A stretch of 64,000 nt of DNA from Pseudochelatococcus lubricantis (GCF_011762225.1 NZ_JAASQI010000001.1:496001-560000), one strand, 5' to 3'; shown: positions 8,278-17,664, numbered from the stretch's first letter. The notes: generated by a model not told the origin, from the sequence alone. Numbers and translations: made by a program.

Positions 8278-9872
8278 GCGACTGACCTGAGCTTGGCGCG
8301 AAGGTCGCCGCGGTTCCACCAAGGCTTGAGGCCGATGTCTTCGGCAATAACACCGGCACCGATATAGCCGGCGCCGCCAGAGATCGCCCCGCCGGGATGG
8401 GCGGGGGAGCCGACCATGTAGAGCCCTTCGATGCCAGTGCGGTAGCCGAAATGACGGTCCATCACCTGATCGGCGCTAAGCGCTCCCATAAAGATGTCGC
8501 CATGGCGCATATTGACAAGCTCCTTAGTATACTCCTTGGCTGTGTAGATACTGCGGCCCAAAACATTGGAATTTCTCATATTCGGGCAGTATTTTTCCCA
8601 GGTTTCCATGATCCGGTCTGCGAACTCCTCCTTCCACTCGGAGTAGTCCTTTCCGCCGATATCTGGATTGAGCGGCATCACATGCCATGCATACGTATTG
8701 TGTTTGCCCGGAGGCGCCAGCGTCGGATCAAGCGCCGAGAGCGGCCCCGATCCGAACTGGATGATCTCGGGAACGCGGTTGTTCTTCACATCATCGAACG
8801 CACTGGTGAGATCCGAGAGCGTCTCGGCACCGATGCTCCATTTTTGTGTCAGTTGAATGTTTGGATCGAATGCGGCTGCCGAGAAGCGGGGCGTCTCTTC
8901 GAGTGCAAGGTGGAGGCCGAACAGTGTCCATCCCGTATACTTGAATCCGTCCAGCTTTTCCGCCATCCGCTGCGGAAGTTGATCGCGCCCGATGAACTTT
9001 TCGAAAGTCTGATGCACGTCGAGCGTCGAGGCAACGAAGCTCGTGGCTCTGGCGCTGCGGCCGTCGGTAAAGTCGACGCCGACCGCACGTCCGTTCTCGA
9101 TGATGATCCTGTCCGTTTCGCACTGGTTCCAGAAAGTGCCGCCGGCCTGGATGAAGCGCTCCATCAGGCCACGCGCCAGGTTGAAGCTACCACCCTTGCA
9201 CAGTTGGTATCCCGACTGCAGGTCGAAAGCACGGATCACTGAACCCATCGGGCTTGTTTTGTTGAGCGTATCGGTTAGCCAGGTCCCGAACAGGGAGACC
9301 TTGAACAGGAAGAGCAATTTGACCTGTTCGCATTCGAATAGCTCGTTGACGAGTTCGAATGGCTGCCGCGAGCATACCGCAAGGAAATCGCGCCCCAGCG
9401 CACTTGCCGACAGAAGCTCTTCCCGCTCTGCGTGGGTGAGTGGCTCGGCATAACGTTCGGGCAGGAAAATCCGCTCCGTGATCAGTTCAGCCTTGCGGTT
9501 CCACTCGCGGAACGTCCCGGCATCCTTTTTCGAGAAGCGCGCGATGTTGGCGAGCGTCTCCTCAAGATCCCGCCCGAAAACCAGCGCGCTGCCATCCGAA
9601 TGCGCTTGGCCGAATTCATAGCGCGGCGTGATGTAGGGTACGCTCTCGTTGAGTTGCAGGTCCTGGTACCATGGTGTGTGCGAGATATGAAAATGATTGA
9701 TGGAATGGAGGTTATGGTAAAATCCGGGCAGCGTGACTTCGCTCGTGTTTAGCCCGCCACCGTACATGAGGCGCCGTTCCGTCAATAATACCCTGAGGCC
9801 GGCCTTGGCCATGTAAGTGCCAAGGATAAGGCCATGGTGACCAGCACCGATAATGACCGCGTCAAACTGCAT
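8274..9872 (-). CDS. Phytoene-desaturase-like FAD-dependent oxidoreductase
   Basis: A 532-residue NAD(P)/FAD-binding protein of the CrtI/COG1233 type. The N-terminal dinucleotide fold is AVIIGAGHHGLILGTYMAKAG and the C-terminal flavin motif is GLYMVGSPAHPGGAISGGAGY. The start at 9872 is supported by GGAGG five bases upstream; the frame stays open to 10169 into the LysR promoter. No carotenoid gene is nearby, so the enzyme is probably recruited for another oxidation or desaturation. It is the first gene of the operon read toward the ALDH gene. Confidence 0.8.
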   Translation of the reverse strand: MQFDAVIIGAGHHGLILGTYMAKAGLRVLLTERRLMYGGGLNTSEVTLPGFYHNLHSINHFHISHTPWYQDLQLNESVPYITPRYEFGQAHSDGSALVFGRDLEETLANIARFSKKDAGTFREWNRKAELITERIFLPERYAEPLTHAEREELLSASALGRDFLAVCSRQPFELVNELFECEQVKLLFLFKVSLFGTWLTDTLNKTSPMGSVIRAFDLQSGYQLCKGGSFNLARGLMERFIQAGGTFWNQCETDRIIIENGRAVGVDFTDGRSARATSFVASTLDVHQTFEKFIGRDQLPQRMAEKLDGFKYTGWTLFGLHLALEETPRFSAAAFDPNIQLTQKWSIGAETLSDLTSAFDDVKNNRVPEIIQFGSGPLSALDPTLAPPGKHNTYAWHVMPLNPDIGGKDYSEWKEEFADRIMETWEKYCPNMRNSNVLGRSIYTAKEYTKELVNMRHGDIFMGALSADQVMDRHFGYRTGIEGLYMVGSPAHPGGAISGGAGYIGAGVIAEDIGLKPWWNRGDLRAKLRSVA

Positions 9873-10016
9873 GCACACCTCCCTCACGCCTCTCGTTGCA
9901 GCGACCTGCGCGCCAACACGCCGCCGATTGACATCATTCATAAAGCCCCCGGCATTGCCTGTCCAAATCAAAGGCATTAGACTAGCAATAAGTTTTCCTT
10001 TTGACTGGAGAGTGGG
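9873..10016. promoter_or_regulatory. Divergent promoter region, LysR gene / FAD-oxidoreductase operon
   Basis: A 144-base gap between divergent starts, more AT-rich than the genes around it (for example near 9960-10005). LysR regulators usually bind such a gap. I could not settle on a specific T-N11-A site. Confidence 0.4.
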
Positions 10017-10943
10017 TTGGAGCTGAAACAGCTGCGGGCACTGATCGCCGTGGAGCGGTGGAGCAATATTACCCGCGCCGCAGAGCAGCTTGGCATCTCG
10101 CAGCCAGCCCTCGGCATGCAGCTTAGCGCGCTTGAGGAAGCGCTGGGCGTCAAGCTGCTTGAACGCCACTCACGCGGCGTACACCTCAGCACCGCCGGCC
10201 GTCATCTTGCCTCACGTGCGAAGGAGATCCTCTCGCTCACAGACCGTGTGCGGATCGAGGTCATGGACATGGCCGAACGGCCTCATGGCACTATCCGTGT
10301 CGGGATGTCGCCAAGCGCCAGCCTCCTTCTCGCGATGGATCTTATCACGGTCGCATCGGCGGCTATGCCTGATGTCAAGCTAAAGTTCGTGGAGAATTCG
10401 AGCGCCGTTACACTCGAATGGCTTGACCTCAACCGTATTGACCTGGCCTTCGTATTTGGCACAGTCAGGCATAAAACATTCGATGCGCAGATACTTCTGA
10501 ATGAGCGGCTTTGCTACGTGGCGGCAAGCGGCGACGCACCAAACTACCGCTCGATTACACTTTCGGAGATCGCATCGGGCAACATGATATTGCCAGGTGG
10601 CAGTGACACAGTGCGTCAGGCCATCGACCGAGCGGCATCGAGCTTGGGGCTGACGCTCAACATTCTTTTCGAGATGCAATCAATTCATACTGCCATCGAC
10701 TTTGTCGCTCGACGTTACGGAGCGACCATTCTGCCTGCCGCGCTGATCAAGCGACTGCGTGTGATGGGCGACTTCGATGTCCGCCCAATTATCGAGCCGG
10801 ATATCGTCCGTCCTTTATCCATGGTTCATACGCGAGACCGCGAACTCTCCAAAGCAGAGCGGCAACTGATCTCCATCAGCCGCAAGCTCATTCGTGAAAA
10901 ACAAAAAAGCCTTGAGCCGTCATGGTACACGCTGACTCTGTAA
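10017..10943 (+). CDS. LysR-family transcriptional regulator
   Basis: A 308-residue regulator with an N-terminal HTH (MELKQLRALIAVERWSNITR, then AAEQLGISQPALGMQLSALEEALG) and a C-terminal effector domain. It starts at TTG 10017 with GGAG about seven bases upstream; no in-frame ATG gives a complete HTH. It is divergent from the catabolic operon at 3575-9872 and probably activates it. Its base composition is less GC-rich than the neighbours, a mild hint of recent acquisition. Confidence 0.85.
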   Translation: MELKQLRALIAVERWSNITRAAEQLGISQPALGMQLSALEEALGVKLLERHSRGVHLSTAGRHLASRAKEILSLTDRVRIEVMDMAERPHGTIRVGMSPSASLLLAMDLITVASAAMPDVKLKFVENSSAVTLEWLDLNRIDLAFVFGTVRHKTFDAQILLNERLCYVAASGDAPNYRSITLSEIASGNMILPGGSDTVRQAIDRAASSLGLTLNILFEMQSIHTAIDFVARRYGATILPAALIKRLRVMGDFDVRPIIEPDIVRPLSMVHTRDRELSKAERQLISISRKLIREKQKSLEPSWYTLTL

Positions 10944-11111
10944 GATTGAACCGACCATCATAACCGTTCGGGCAAGGGCGGCGACAGGGGAAGCGTCGAG
11001 GGCCTGTCGCTCGCGCTCGGCAGCATGCGCCAGAGCCTCGCTCTAATACAACGGACTCTACAAAATCTGGAGGAAGTTAAGGGGTCCAGGTCATAACCAG
11101 TACAGTTGGGT
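10944..11111. other. Intergenic spacer with possible gene remnant
   Basis: A 168-base gap between convergent genes. Bases about 10970-11040 read as a protein-like segment (GKGGDRGSVEGLSLALGSM), possibly a fragment of a lost gene. No start codon or homologue that I recognise. Confidence 0.25.
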
Positions 11112-12707
11112 TTATGTCGTACCGACGGCGGCGGCGATAGTTCCGGCTCGGCTGGTGAACTGCTCTGTCGTCCCGGCGGTGCTGACGATTCTGTCCGGCC
11201 TTACCAGCAGCCATTGCCCGTGATAGCCGGCCAATATCGCGTCCAGCCGGTCGTCGACGACATTAACGGTAACGACCCCGGCATCCGGTTCGGAAGCGTT
11301 TTTTACCGACGGCGTCGCCTCCCGCGGGCTAACGCTGACGACGCGGGCGTCGAGCGTCCTTGCGAATGAAAGGATATCCGGCGGAACCTGGCTTGTATCG
11401 ACGCCCACGATTGCGAAGCGCAGGCCGATCACGTCATCGAGCTTCCGTTCCCCGTCCTGCGTCCGGATGGTCGGATTGGGCAGCAGGCGTCCGACGACTT
11501 CATGATCGGCCCCGGTTTCCGCGCCCTGCTCGATCAGGCGCGAACGCAGAAAGGGCTTCGGGACGTATTTCATGTTGGCGATGTAGCGCCGCGCGGGTGG
11601 GACGAGCCTCAGCAGCCCGAAGAACAGATCCCGCAGCAGAGAGACGACCGGTGAATGAACGGCTTGCAGCTTGCCGTTCACCGTCGCCATGCGAATGGTT
11701 CTGCGCACGGCTTCCCACCGCTCGTCGTGATAGGTGTCGAGCAATGCAGGGGGCGCCCCGCCGCGAATGACGCGCGCCAGTTTCCAGCCCAGGTTGCCGG
11801 CGTCACGCGCGCCGCTGTTCATACCTTGCGAGCCGAACACCGGCATGAGATGGGCGGCATCGCCGATCAGGAAGGCACGCCCCTTGCCCAGGCGCGCCGC
11901 GAGAAGCGAACGGAACGTGTGGACGACCTTGCGGATGATCTTCAGGCTGTCGTAGTCGCGATAGGGTTTGAACAGCTTCCGTAAGGTCGTGTCATCAAGC
12001 AGCTGATCGGCGGTTTCCTCGGGACGCAGCGAAAATTCGAACCGCCGGCCGTTTGGCGCCGGCATGCTGAAGAAGTTGCGTCGCCAGCCCATCCTGGTCA
12101 GGGCGAGGGGGCTGTCATCGATGTCGTCGAGAACGTCGATGACGACATGGCGTATGTTGAAGCCATCGACCTCATCCAGCGGGATGCCGAGCTGCTTCCG
12201 GCAAACGCTGTGCGCGCCGTCCGCGCCGACCAGAAAGCGTCCGGTGTCATGCGTGACGCTGCCGTCCGCATGCGTGCTGGTGACATGCACGCCGTCGCCG
12301 TCTTGTGTGAAGCCGGTGACCTCGCTGCCGAACCGGACATCCACATACCCGGTCGCGAGCGCCCCCTCATACAGGATTTCCTCGAAGCGCGGCTGGAAGA
12401 TGGCGGCGCGGTTGGGGAAGTTGTGTTCCGTCAGCCGTCCGTCGACATGCGCGAGCGTCAGTCCGAGCGGCGAAACGTAGTCGTAGGAAATGGGATATTT
12501 CGCGTGTTCCGCCACGGCCTTGCCCAGACCAAGAGTGCTGAGCAGGCGGAAGAACTCGTCATCGATGTTGAGCGCCTTGGGCAGCGGCGACAGGGCGGGG
12601 TCCTTTTCCAGTACCAGGACCCTGACAGCAAGCCTGCCCAATATGTTCGCCAGGGTCAGGCCGGAGGGGCCGGTTCCCACGACGACGACGTCATAAGTCT
12701 GTGTCAC
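11112..12707 (-). CDS. FAD-dependent aromatic-ring monooxygenase (MhpA/PHBH type)
   Basis: A 531-residue class A flavin monooxygenase. FAD motifs are VVVVGTGPSGLTLANILGR at the N-terminus, the DG-type segment LVGADGAHSVCRKQLGIP and GDAAHLMPVFGSQGMNSG with the conserved GD. The C-terminal thioredoxin-like extension fits the MhpA/phenol hydroxylase group that hydroxylates phenolic rings with NAD(P)H and O2. It starts at GTG 12707, one base after the sulfurtransferase stop with AAGG upstream; earlier in-frame codons lie inside that gene. It is the last gene of an operon with a NitT/TauT importer. The substrate is unknown. Confidence 0.85.
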   Translation of the reverse strand: MTQTYDVVVVGTGPSGLTLANILGRLAVRVLVLEKDPALSPLPKALNIDDEFFRLLSTLGLGKAVAEHAKYPISYDYVSPLGLTLAHVDGRLTEHNFPNRAAIFQPRFEEILYEGALATGYVDVRFGSEVTGFTQDGDGVHVTSTHADGSVTHDTGRFLVGADGAHSVCRKQLGIPLDEVDGFNIRHVVIDVLDDIDDSPLALTRMGWRRNFFSMPAPNGRRFEFSLRPEETADQLLDDTTLRKLFKPYRDYDSLKIIRKVVHTFRSLLAARLGKGRAFLIGDAAHLMPVFGSQGMNSGARDAGNLGWKLARVIRGGAPPALLDTYHDERWEAVRRTIRMATVNGKLQAVHSPVVSLLRDLFFGLLRLVPPARRYIANMKYVPKPFLRSRLIEQGAETGADHEVVGRLLPNPTIRTQDGERKLDDVIGLRFAIVGVDTSQVPPDILSFARTLDARVVSVSPREATPSVKNASEPDAGVVTVNVVDDRLDAILAGYHGQWLLVRPDRIVSTAGTTEQFTSRAGTIAAAVGTT

Positions 12708-12708
12708 G

Positions 12709-13602
12709 TTACCTTGTCCCGGGTCCGGTTTCGATGGGAAGGTCTTCGCGATGGCCCCATTCGTACAGCGACGCGTCGTACAGGGTCGTGTCTTCCCGCC
12801 CGGCCAGGGCGAGGGCGAACAGCACCAACGTCGCGGAGATGCCGCCGCCGCAATAGGCGACGATATCGCCTTCATGGGTCAGCAGGCCCTTGTCGCGCAA
12901 AAGGCCGATGATGCGCTCCCTGTCGAGGAAAAGGTTGGTTTGCGGGTCGATCAGCGAGGCTGCCGGCAGGTTCAGGCTGCCGGGGATATGCCCTGGCCGG
13001 CCGCCGTGGACGGGGGTTTCTCCTGAAAACCTGTCGGGAGAAAGCGCGTTGACCAGCAGCAGGTCCGGGGCGCCGAGCCGTTCCCGGAGTCTGTCGGCGT
13101 CGATGACGCGGTCGAGCCGCGTCGCGACGACGATGTCGCCGGGCGGCGGAACGGGGGCGGGGCCTGTTTCGACGGGATGCCCGCGCCTGCGCCATTCTTT
13201 CAGCCCGCCATCGAGAACGGCAATGTTCTTCAGCCCATGAAGCTGGAAAAGCCACCATATGCGTGTCGCCCACCACGGACTGGCGGTACTGTAGACCACG
13301 AGCGTGTCATGCTGCTTCACGCCCAGTTTTTGCAACCCTTCCGCGAAGGCCTCTTTGGAAGGCACGGTGAACGGATAGCTGCCGTCGGGATCGGACAGGT
13401 CCCGCTGAAGATCAATGAAGCGCGCACCCGGAATGTGCGCTTCCTCGTAGGCGGCGATCCCGGGGACGATGCGTTCGACACCGGCTTCGCTGATGATGCT
13501 CGTGCTGCTGTCGAAAACGACGACATCATCACGGTGCAGATTTTGCGCAAGCCAGTCGACGGTCACGACCGGGCCGGGAAGCGTGGGACTGTTCTGGGAC
13601 AT
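12709..13602 (-). CDS. Thiosulfate/3-mercaptopyruvate sulfurtransferase (two rhodanese domains)
   Basis: A 297-residue tandem rhodanese protein. The N-terminal domain is inactive-like, and the C-terminal domain carries catalytic Cys251 in AYCGGGISAT. The CGGG loop is closer to the mercaptopyruvate type (CGSG/CGTG) than to thiosulfate:cyanide rhodanese (CRKG). No signal peptide, so it is cytoplasmic. It sits between the ABC binding protein and the flavin monooxygenase, suggesting that sulfur is released or transferred from the imported compound; that is inference. Confidence 0.87.
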   Translation of the reverse strand: MSQNSPTLPGPVVTVDWLAQNLHRDDVVVFDSSTSIISEAGVERIVPGIAAYEEAHIPGARFIDLQRDLSDPDGSYPFTVPSKEAFAEGLQKLGVKQHDTLVVYSTASPWWATRIWWLFQLHGLKNIAVLDGGLKEWRRRGHPVETGPAPVPPPGDIVVATRLDRVIDADRLRERLGAPDLLLVNALSPDRFSGETPVHGGRPGHIPGSLNLPAASLIDPQTNLFLDRERIIGLLRDKGLLTHEGDIVAYCGGGISATLVLFALALAGREDTTLYDASLYEWGHREDLPIETGPGTR

Positions 13603-13623
13603 GACGGCACCCGGTTCAGGCTG

Positions 13624-14568
13624 TTACTGCTGGAGGAAGAAACGCTGGAGCTGTTCGGCCGAAGGCTTCGCCTTCAGGAGCCCCAAGGCTGCCATGTTGG
13701 CCGACAGGGTCGCGGCTTCGGTGGGGTAGAGCGTCGAGTCGAGCGTGACGCGCTTGACGCCGATTTCCACGATATCTTTCGGGAAACCCTGCGATGAAAT
13801 GATGAAATCGACCCACTTTCCTTCATCCTCACGGAACTTGGCCGTCGATTTGTTGGCGGCGTTCCGGATGTCTCCCACCAGGTCGCCGTGCTTCTCGATG
13901 AAGGCCGTGCTGGCGGCGATGCCGTTGTTCAGCCCCTTGAAGGAATTGTCGCCGATGTTGGTGGGCGGATAATAGGCATACTTGCCGCCGACGGCGGTCG
14001 CTCCGAAGGGCTCGAAAACCGACACGCATTCGACCGTCTTATCCTTCAGTGCCTGCAACACGGGAGGACCCGCCACGGCGAAGTTGACCTTCGTGATGTC
14101 TTTTTCGCTCTGGCCGTGGGTCCTCAACGCATCGTCGATGAAGATCTCGGGAAATCCGGAGACGACGCCGACCGTCTTGCCCTTGAGGTCCGGCCAATCC
14201 GCAATCTTGACGTCGTTGCTGCAGACCAGGTTGATTGCACCGCGCGCCAGACCGGTGATGAATTTGAAGTTCGGATCGGTATTCTTCGCCGCCTCGGTGA
14301 TCAGATTGGCGTAACCCAGCGACGAGATGTCGATGTCGCCGCGGACCAGCGCGATAGCCGCGTCTGCATAGCGCTGAAACTTGACGTACTCGAAATTGAC
14401 CTTGTCCTTGAGATCGCCAAAGGGAAGATCGAGGATGGCCGCGTCATGCAGCTGGGAGAAATAACCCACCTTGACTGTCGGCTTGTCGGCGGCCTCGGCC
14501 GGGCGCAGGCCCGTCGCGACACCCGATATTGCGAGCGCCAGCGCGGCAATGACATGAAACTTCATCAT
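13624..14568 (-). CDS. NitT/TauT-type ABC transporter substrate-binding protein
   Basis: A 314-residue type-II binding protein with a Sec signal ending near ATGLRPAEAADK. It continues VKVGYFSQLHDAAILDLPFGDLKDK, typical of the nitrate/sulfonate/taurine/pyrimidine (NMT1-like) group. SSLGYANLITEA and WPDLKGKTVGVVSGFPE match the family. It is downstream of the ATPase and permease genes of the same operon. The ligand could be a sulfonate, taurine-like molecule or heterocycle; the sequence does not settle it. Confidence 0.87.
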   Translation of the reverse strand: MMKFHVIAALALAISGVATGLRPAEAADKPTVKVGYFSQLHDAAILDLPFGDLKDKVNFEYVKFQRYADAAIALVRGDIDISSLGYANLITEAAKNTDPNFKFITGLARGAINLVCSNDVKIADWPDLKGKTVGVVSGFPEIFIDDALRTHGQSEKDITKVNFAVAGPPVLQALKDKTVECVSVFEPFGATAVGGKYAYYPPTNIGDNSFKGLNNGIAASTAFIEKHGDLVGDIRNAANKSTAKFREDEGKWVDFIISSQGFPKDIVEIGVKRVTLDSTLYPTEAATLSANMAALGLLKAKPSAEQLQRFFLQQ

Positions 14569-14581
14569 GAACTCCTGTTTG

Positions 14582-15358
14582 CTATAGCCCGAGTGTTTTC
14601 AGTGCGATCGATTTGAGCCGGTTGAAGGCGCTGTCGGTGACTTCGCGCGGATAGGGCAGATCGACGGACAGTTCGGCGGCGACCTCGGCCGGTCGGCGCG
14701 TCAGGATGTAGACACGGTTGCCGAGATAGATCGCCTCGTCGACGCTGTGGGTGATCAGCACGATGGAAACGCCTGTCGCCTGCCAGATATGGAGCAGCTT
14801 CTGCTGCATCTGCTGTCGGGTCAGGGCATCCAGCGCGGCGAAGGGCTCGTCCATCAGCAGCACGCGGCTTTCGGTCACGAGGACGCGCGCGATGGAAGCC
14901 AGCTGGCGCATGCCGCCGGAAAGCTGGTGCGGCCAGCTGCCGCTGAACTGCTCAAGCCCCACCGTGGCCAGCGCCGCGCGCACCTTCGCGTCGCGCTCGC
15001 GTCGCGTAAGCCGCGTGTTCATCAGCCCGAAGGCGACGTTATCGTGCACCGACAGCCAGGGAAACAGGGCGGCTGTATCCTGAAACACGACGCCCTGACC
15101 GTGCCGGGGGCCGTGGATCTCTCTTCCGCCGATCAGTGCGGTGCCGCCCGTAGCCTGTTCAAAACCGGCCAGAATGTTCAGCAGTGAGCTTTTCCCACAG
15201 CCGGACGGGCCGAGAATCGTGACGAACTCCCCGGCCTCGACGAAGAGATCCACGTTCTTGATGGCGAGGACGCCGCCACCCGGACCCGGGTAGGTTTTGG
15301 CGAGGCCGTGGACGTCAATCCGTGCCGCGGACGGAGCGTGCCCGAAAGGAGCGTTCAT
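14582..15358 (-). CDS. NitT/TauT-type ABC transporter ATP-binding protein
   Basis: A 258-residue ATPase with Walker A GPSGCGKSS, signature LSGGMRQLASIAR, Walker B VLLMDEPFAALD and a switch His in LITHSVDEA. The start ATG at 15358 overlaps the permease stop by ATGA. The open frame extends upstream to 16078, but that part is a shadow of the permease gene. It energises import of the binding-protein ligand. Confidence 0.9.
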   Translation of the reverse strand: MNAPFGHAPSAARIDVHGLAKTYPGPGGGVLAIKNVDLFVEAGEFVTILGPSGCGKSSLLNILAGFEQATGGTALIGGREIHGPRHGQGVVFQDTAALFPWLSVHDNVAFGLMNTRLTRRERDAKVRAALATVGLEQFSGSWPHQLSGGMRQLASIARVLVTESRVLLMDEPFAALDALTRQQMQQKLLHIWQATGVSIVLITHSVDEAIYLGNRVYILTRRPAEVAAELSVDLPYPREVTDSAFNRLKSIALKTLGL

Positions 15359-16164
15359 CGGAACGTCCCCTGATGCCAGAACAGATAGCGCCTGACCACG
15401 CGCTGCACGATGAGGTCGGACAGGAAGCCGAACAGGCCGACCGTCGCCATCGCCGCGACGACGACGTCCATCCGGTTGTAGTAATAGGCGTCCCACAATT
15501 CGTAGCCCAGTCCCGATTTCACGGCCACCATCTCGGAGATCACGACCAGCATCCACGCCAGCCCGATGGCAACCCGCGCTCCCACCAGCAGCGATGGCAA
15601 CGCTGAAGGAACGACGACACGGCTGAGTATCTGGAAGCGAGTCGCGCCAAGCATGAGCGCGCTGCGCAGGTGCAGGGGAGAAACCTGCCGCGCGCCCGCC
15701 ATGGCATTCAGGACGATGGGGAAAAACGCGCCGACCGCCACCAACGCAATGGCTGCCGAGTTGCCGATGCCGAAAAAGATCAGGCAGAAGGGGATCCACG
15801 CTACGGTCGGAATCGGCCGGATCAATTGCAGGACGGGGTCCACCAGATTGGCCGCGACCCTGTAGGATCCCATCAGGATGCCCAAGGGAGCGCCGATGGC
15901 CAACGCTACCAGAAAACCACAGATGACCCTTCCGGCACTGTCGCGCAACGAAGCAGCCCAAGTGCCGGAATAGCGTCCGCCGCCGCCGAACACCCACTCG
16001 GTCATCGCTTGCACGACCTCGACCGGAGAGGGGATGAACCCGTCGCCGAACCGATATACCTGAACGAGATATTGCCAAAGGCCGAGAAGGAGGATCAGCG
16101 GTATCGATCGCCAGATGACGGTTGTGTCCGATACCGCGCCGGCAAGCCTGTTCTTGAACGACAT
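15355..16164 (-). CDS. NitT/TauT-type ABC transporter permease
   Basis: A 269-residue inner-membrane protein with about six membrane segments. It has the EAA-like loop HLRSALMLGATRFQILSRVVVPSALPSLL and the family segment PIPTVAWIPFCLIFFG. The first gene of the ABC/sulfurtransferase/monooxygenase operon. ATG 16164 (MSFKNRL) was chosen; a TTG at 16194 preceded by little Shine-Dalgarno sequence is the alternative. Confidence 0.88.
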   Translation of the reverse strand: MSFKNRLAGAVSDTTVIWRSIPLILLLGLWQYLVQVYRFGDGFIPSPVEVVQAMTEWVFGGGGRYSGTWAASLRDSAGRVICGFLVALAIGAPLGILMGSYRVAANLVDPVLQLIRPIPTVAWIPFCLIFFGIGNSAAIALVAVGAFFPIVLNAMAGARQVSPLHLRSALMLGATRFQILSRVVVPSALPSLLVGARVAIGLAWMLVVISEMVAVKSGLGYELWDAYYYNRMDVVVAAMATVGLFGFLSDLIVQRVVRRYLFWHQGTFR

Positions 16165-16668
16165 CGCAGATAAGGGCCGTAAGTGAGTTTCCAACAGAGA
16201 CGCAGGAACGTAGAGCTATCAGGTTCAGTTCATTCGATATCTGCGAATCGTCGATATAATCACATAATCAATAGTTTTTGTCAACAAAAAGGGCGCGCCT
16301 GTCGCTATCCAGCCATTTAGCTCTCTGCTGCAGCGGAGTAGTATTGGTTATTTTTACGATTGCGGTTTATGCTGTTTCTAGCGGCTGTTATTGGACATAG
16401 ATAGGATATGGCCGAGATAAACCTGATCGGATACAAGGAGAATTGCGTAGCCAATACGACAGGTATTGGCTACGCAATGCGTGGACGCTGATAGCTCTTG
16501 GACCGCGCGGCCAGCCTCCACGGCTTTGCCGGGCCGGAGGACTGGGACAGACAGTCGAAAGCTGGCACAACGGCAAGATCGTGGCGGATGAACAGGCAGT
16601 CGCGCTGGGACAAGCGTAGCAGATCCGGAATTCCCGCCTGAACCGGGACGTCCGGCGTGGATATCGCG
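16165..16668. other. 504-base intergenic region upstream of the ABC operon
   Basis: The gap holds the promoter side of the minus-strand permease operon, an AT-rich stretch near 16230-16290 and a 16-bp perfect hairpin at 16442-16478. Short open frames around 16470-16750 resemble nothing I recognise. It also lies downstream of the TRAP binding-protein gene. Confidence 0.4.
16442..16478. repeat. Perfect 16-bp inverted repeat with 5-base loop
   Basis: ATTGCGTAGCCAATAC (16442-16457) is exactly complementary to 16463-16478, with loop GACAG. No U-tract follows on either strand, so it is not a textbook terminator, although it lies about 190 bases past the end of the TRAP operon. One of several long perfect hairpins with unrelated stems in this window. 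Confidence 0.8.
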
Positions 16669-17664
16669 TCAGGAGGCGTGGACCGCGTTGACGAATTCGA
16701 TGCCACCGAGCTTCGGCGCGAAGAGCGTCCAGACTTGCTGCGCGGCATTCTCCCAGGCAGTCCTGTCCGTCACCGCCAGAATCTGGCCGCCCGCACTCTT
16801 CGACTGCGCGACGGAGACGTCCTCGTCCTTGATGATGAGTTCGTTGAAATAGGTGGCGCCTTCGGCGGCGGCTTCCGAAAACGCCTGCTTTTCCTCGTCG
16901 TTGAGGGAGTTCCAGAACTTCGCCGAGAGATATACCGTTCCGCTCGCCCAGATGTGCGCCGTCTCGATGAGGAAGGGCACGACCTCATACAGCTTCAATC
17001 CGGCATATGCCGATTTCGTCAGGTCCATCGCGTCGGCGACACCCGTTTTTAGAGCGTTGTAGGTCTCCGCGATGGGCAGGGCGATCGGCTGCGCCTTGAG
17101 CGCCTTCCAGAGTTCCGTGTGGACGGGGTTCGGAACCGCCCGCACGCGCTTGCCGGCGAGGCCCTCCGGCGTGAGAATGGCTTCCTTCGCCAGCAGGTGG
17201 CGGGCGCCGTAGTTGATGTAGCCGAGGGCGACGAACCCCTGCTCGGCGATGGCGGACTTGAGGTCCTGCCCCACCTGTCCATCGAGGACGCGTTGCAGGT
17301 GTTCGCGATCCCGGAACAGGAAGGGCAGGTCCAGGATCTGCGCCTGCGGCACCCAGCCGGCGAAAACCGAGGTCGTTGACACGCTGCCCTGGATCGAGCC
17401 CAGCCGGATGCCTTCGGCGACTTCCTTCTCGCCGCCGCCCAGCGCCCCGTTCGGCACGATACGGAACTGGAAGCGACCGGGAAGCTTGTTCTCCACGATG
17501 TCGCGAATGCGATGCCAAACCAGCGTCTCAGGCTTGTCGTTGCCGAGCAGGGAGGCAATCGTCACCGTGCGCCCGGCCGCCTGCGCGCCGCGGGGCAGTC
17601 CGAACGCCGCCGCCACGCCGGTGCCGATGAAGGCCGTTGCCTGACGTCTCGTAATGGAACTCAT
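16669..17664 (-). CDS. TRAP transporter substrate-binding protein (DctP family)
   Basis: A 331-residue extracytoplasmic binding protein. The N-terminus MSSITRRQATAFIGTGVAAA resembles a Tat-type signal with cleavage after AQA. Family features are FQFRIVPNGALGGGEKEVAEG, ILDLPFLFRDREHLQRVLDG and LAGKRVRAVPNPVH, with the conserved Arg expected to bind a carboxylate. The start at 17664 has AAGGA eight bases upstream; the frame stays open into the upstream gene but that part is a shadow. It is the last gene of the TRAP/ThiM operon. Confidence 0.88.
   Translation of the reverse strand: MSSITRRQATAFIGTGVAAAFGLPRGAQAAGRTVTIASLLGNDKPETLVWHRIRDIVENKLPGRFQFRIVPNGALGGGEKEVAEGIRLGSIQGSVSTTSVFAGWVPQAQILDLPFLFRDREHLQRVLDGQVGQDLKSAIAEQGFVALGYINYGARHLLAKEAILTPEGLAGKRVRAVPNPVHTELWKALKAQPIALPIAETYNALKTGVADAMDLTKSAYAGLKLYEVVPFLIETAHIWASGTVYLSAKFWNSLNDEEKQAFSEAAAEGATYFNELIIKDEDVSVAQSKSAGGQILAVTDRTAWENAAQQVWTLFAPKLGGIEFVNAVHAS

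Noticed and set aside
8274-9872. Carotenoid phytoene desaturase
   Set aside because: No crtB, crtE or other carotenoid gene is near, and the operon context is catabolic, so only the family-level call is kept.
16470-16748. Small minus-strand gene between the TRAP and ABC operons
   Set aside because: It overlaps the 3' end of the TRAP binding-protein gene, has no Shine-Dalgarno sequence or family similarity, and begins amid a hairpin region.
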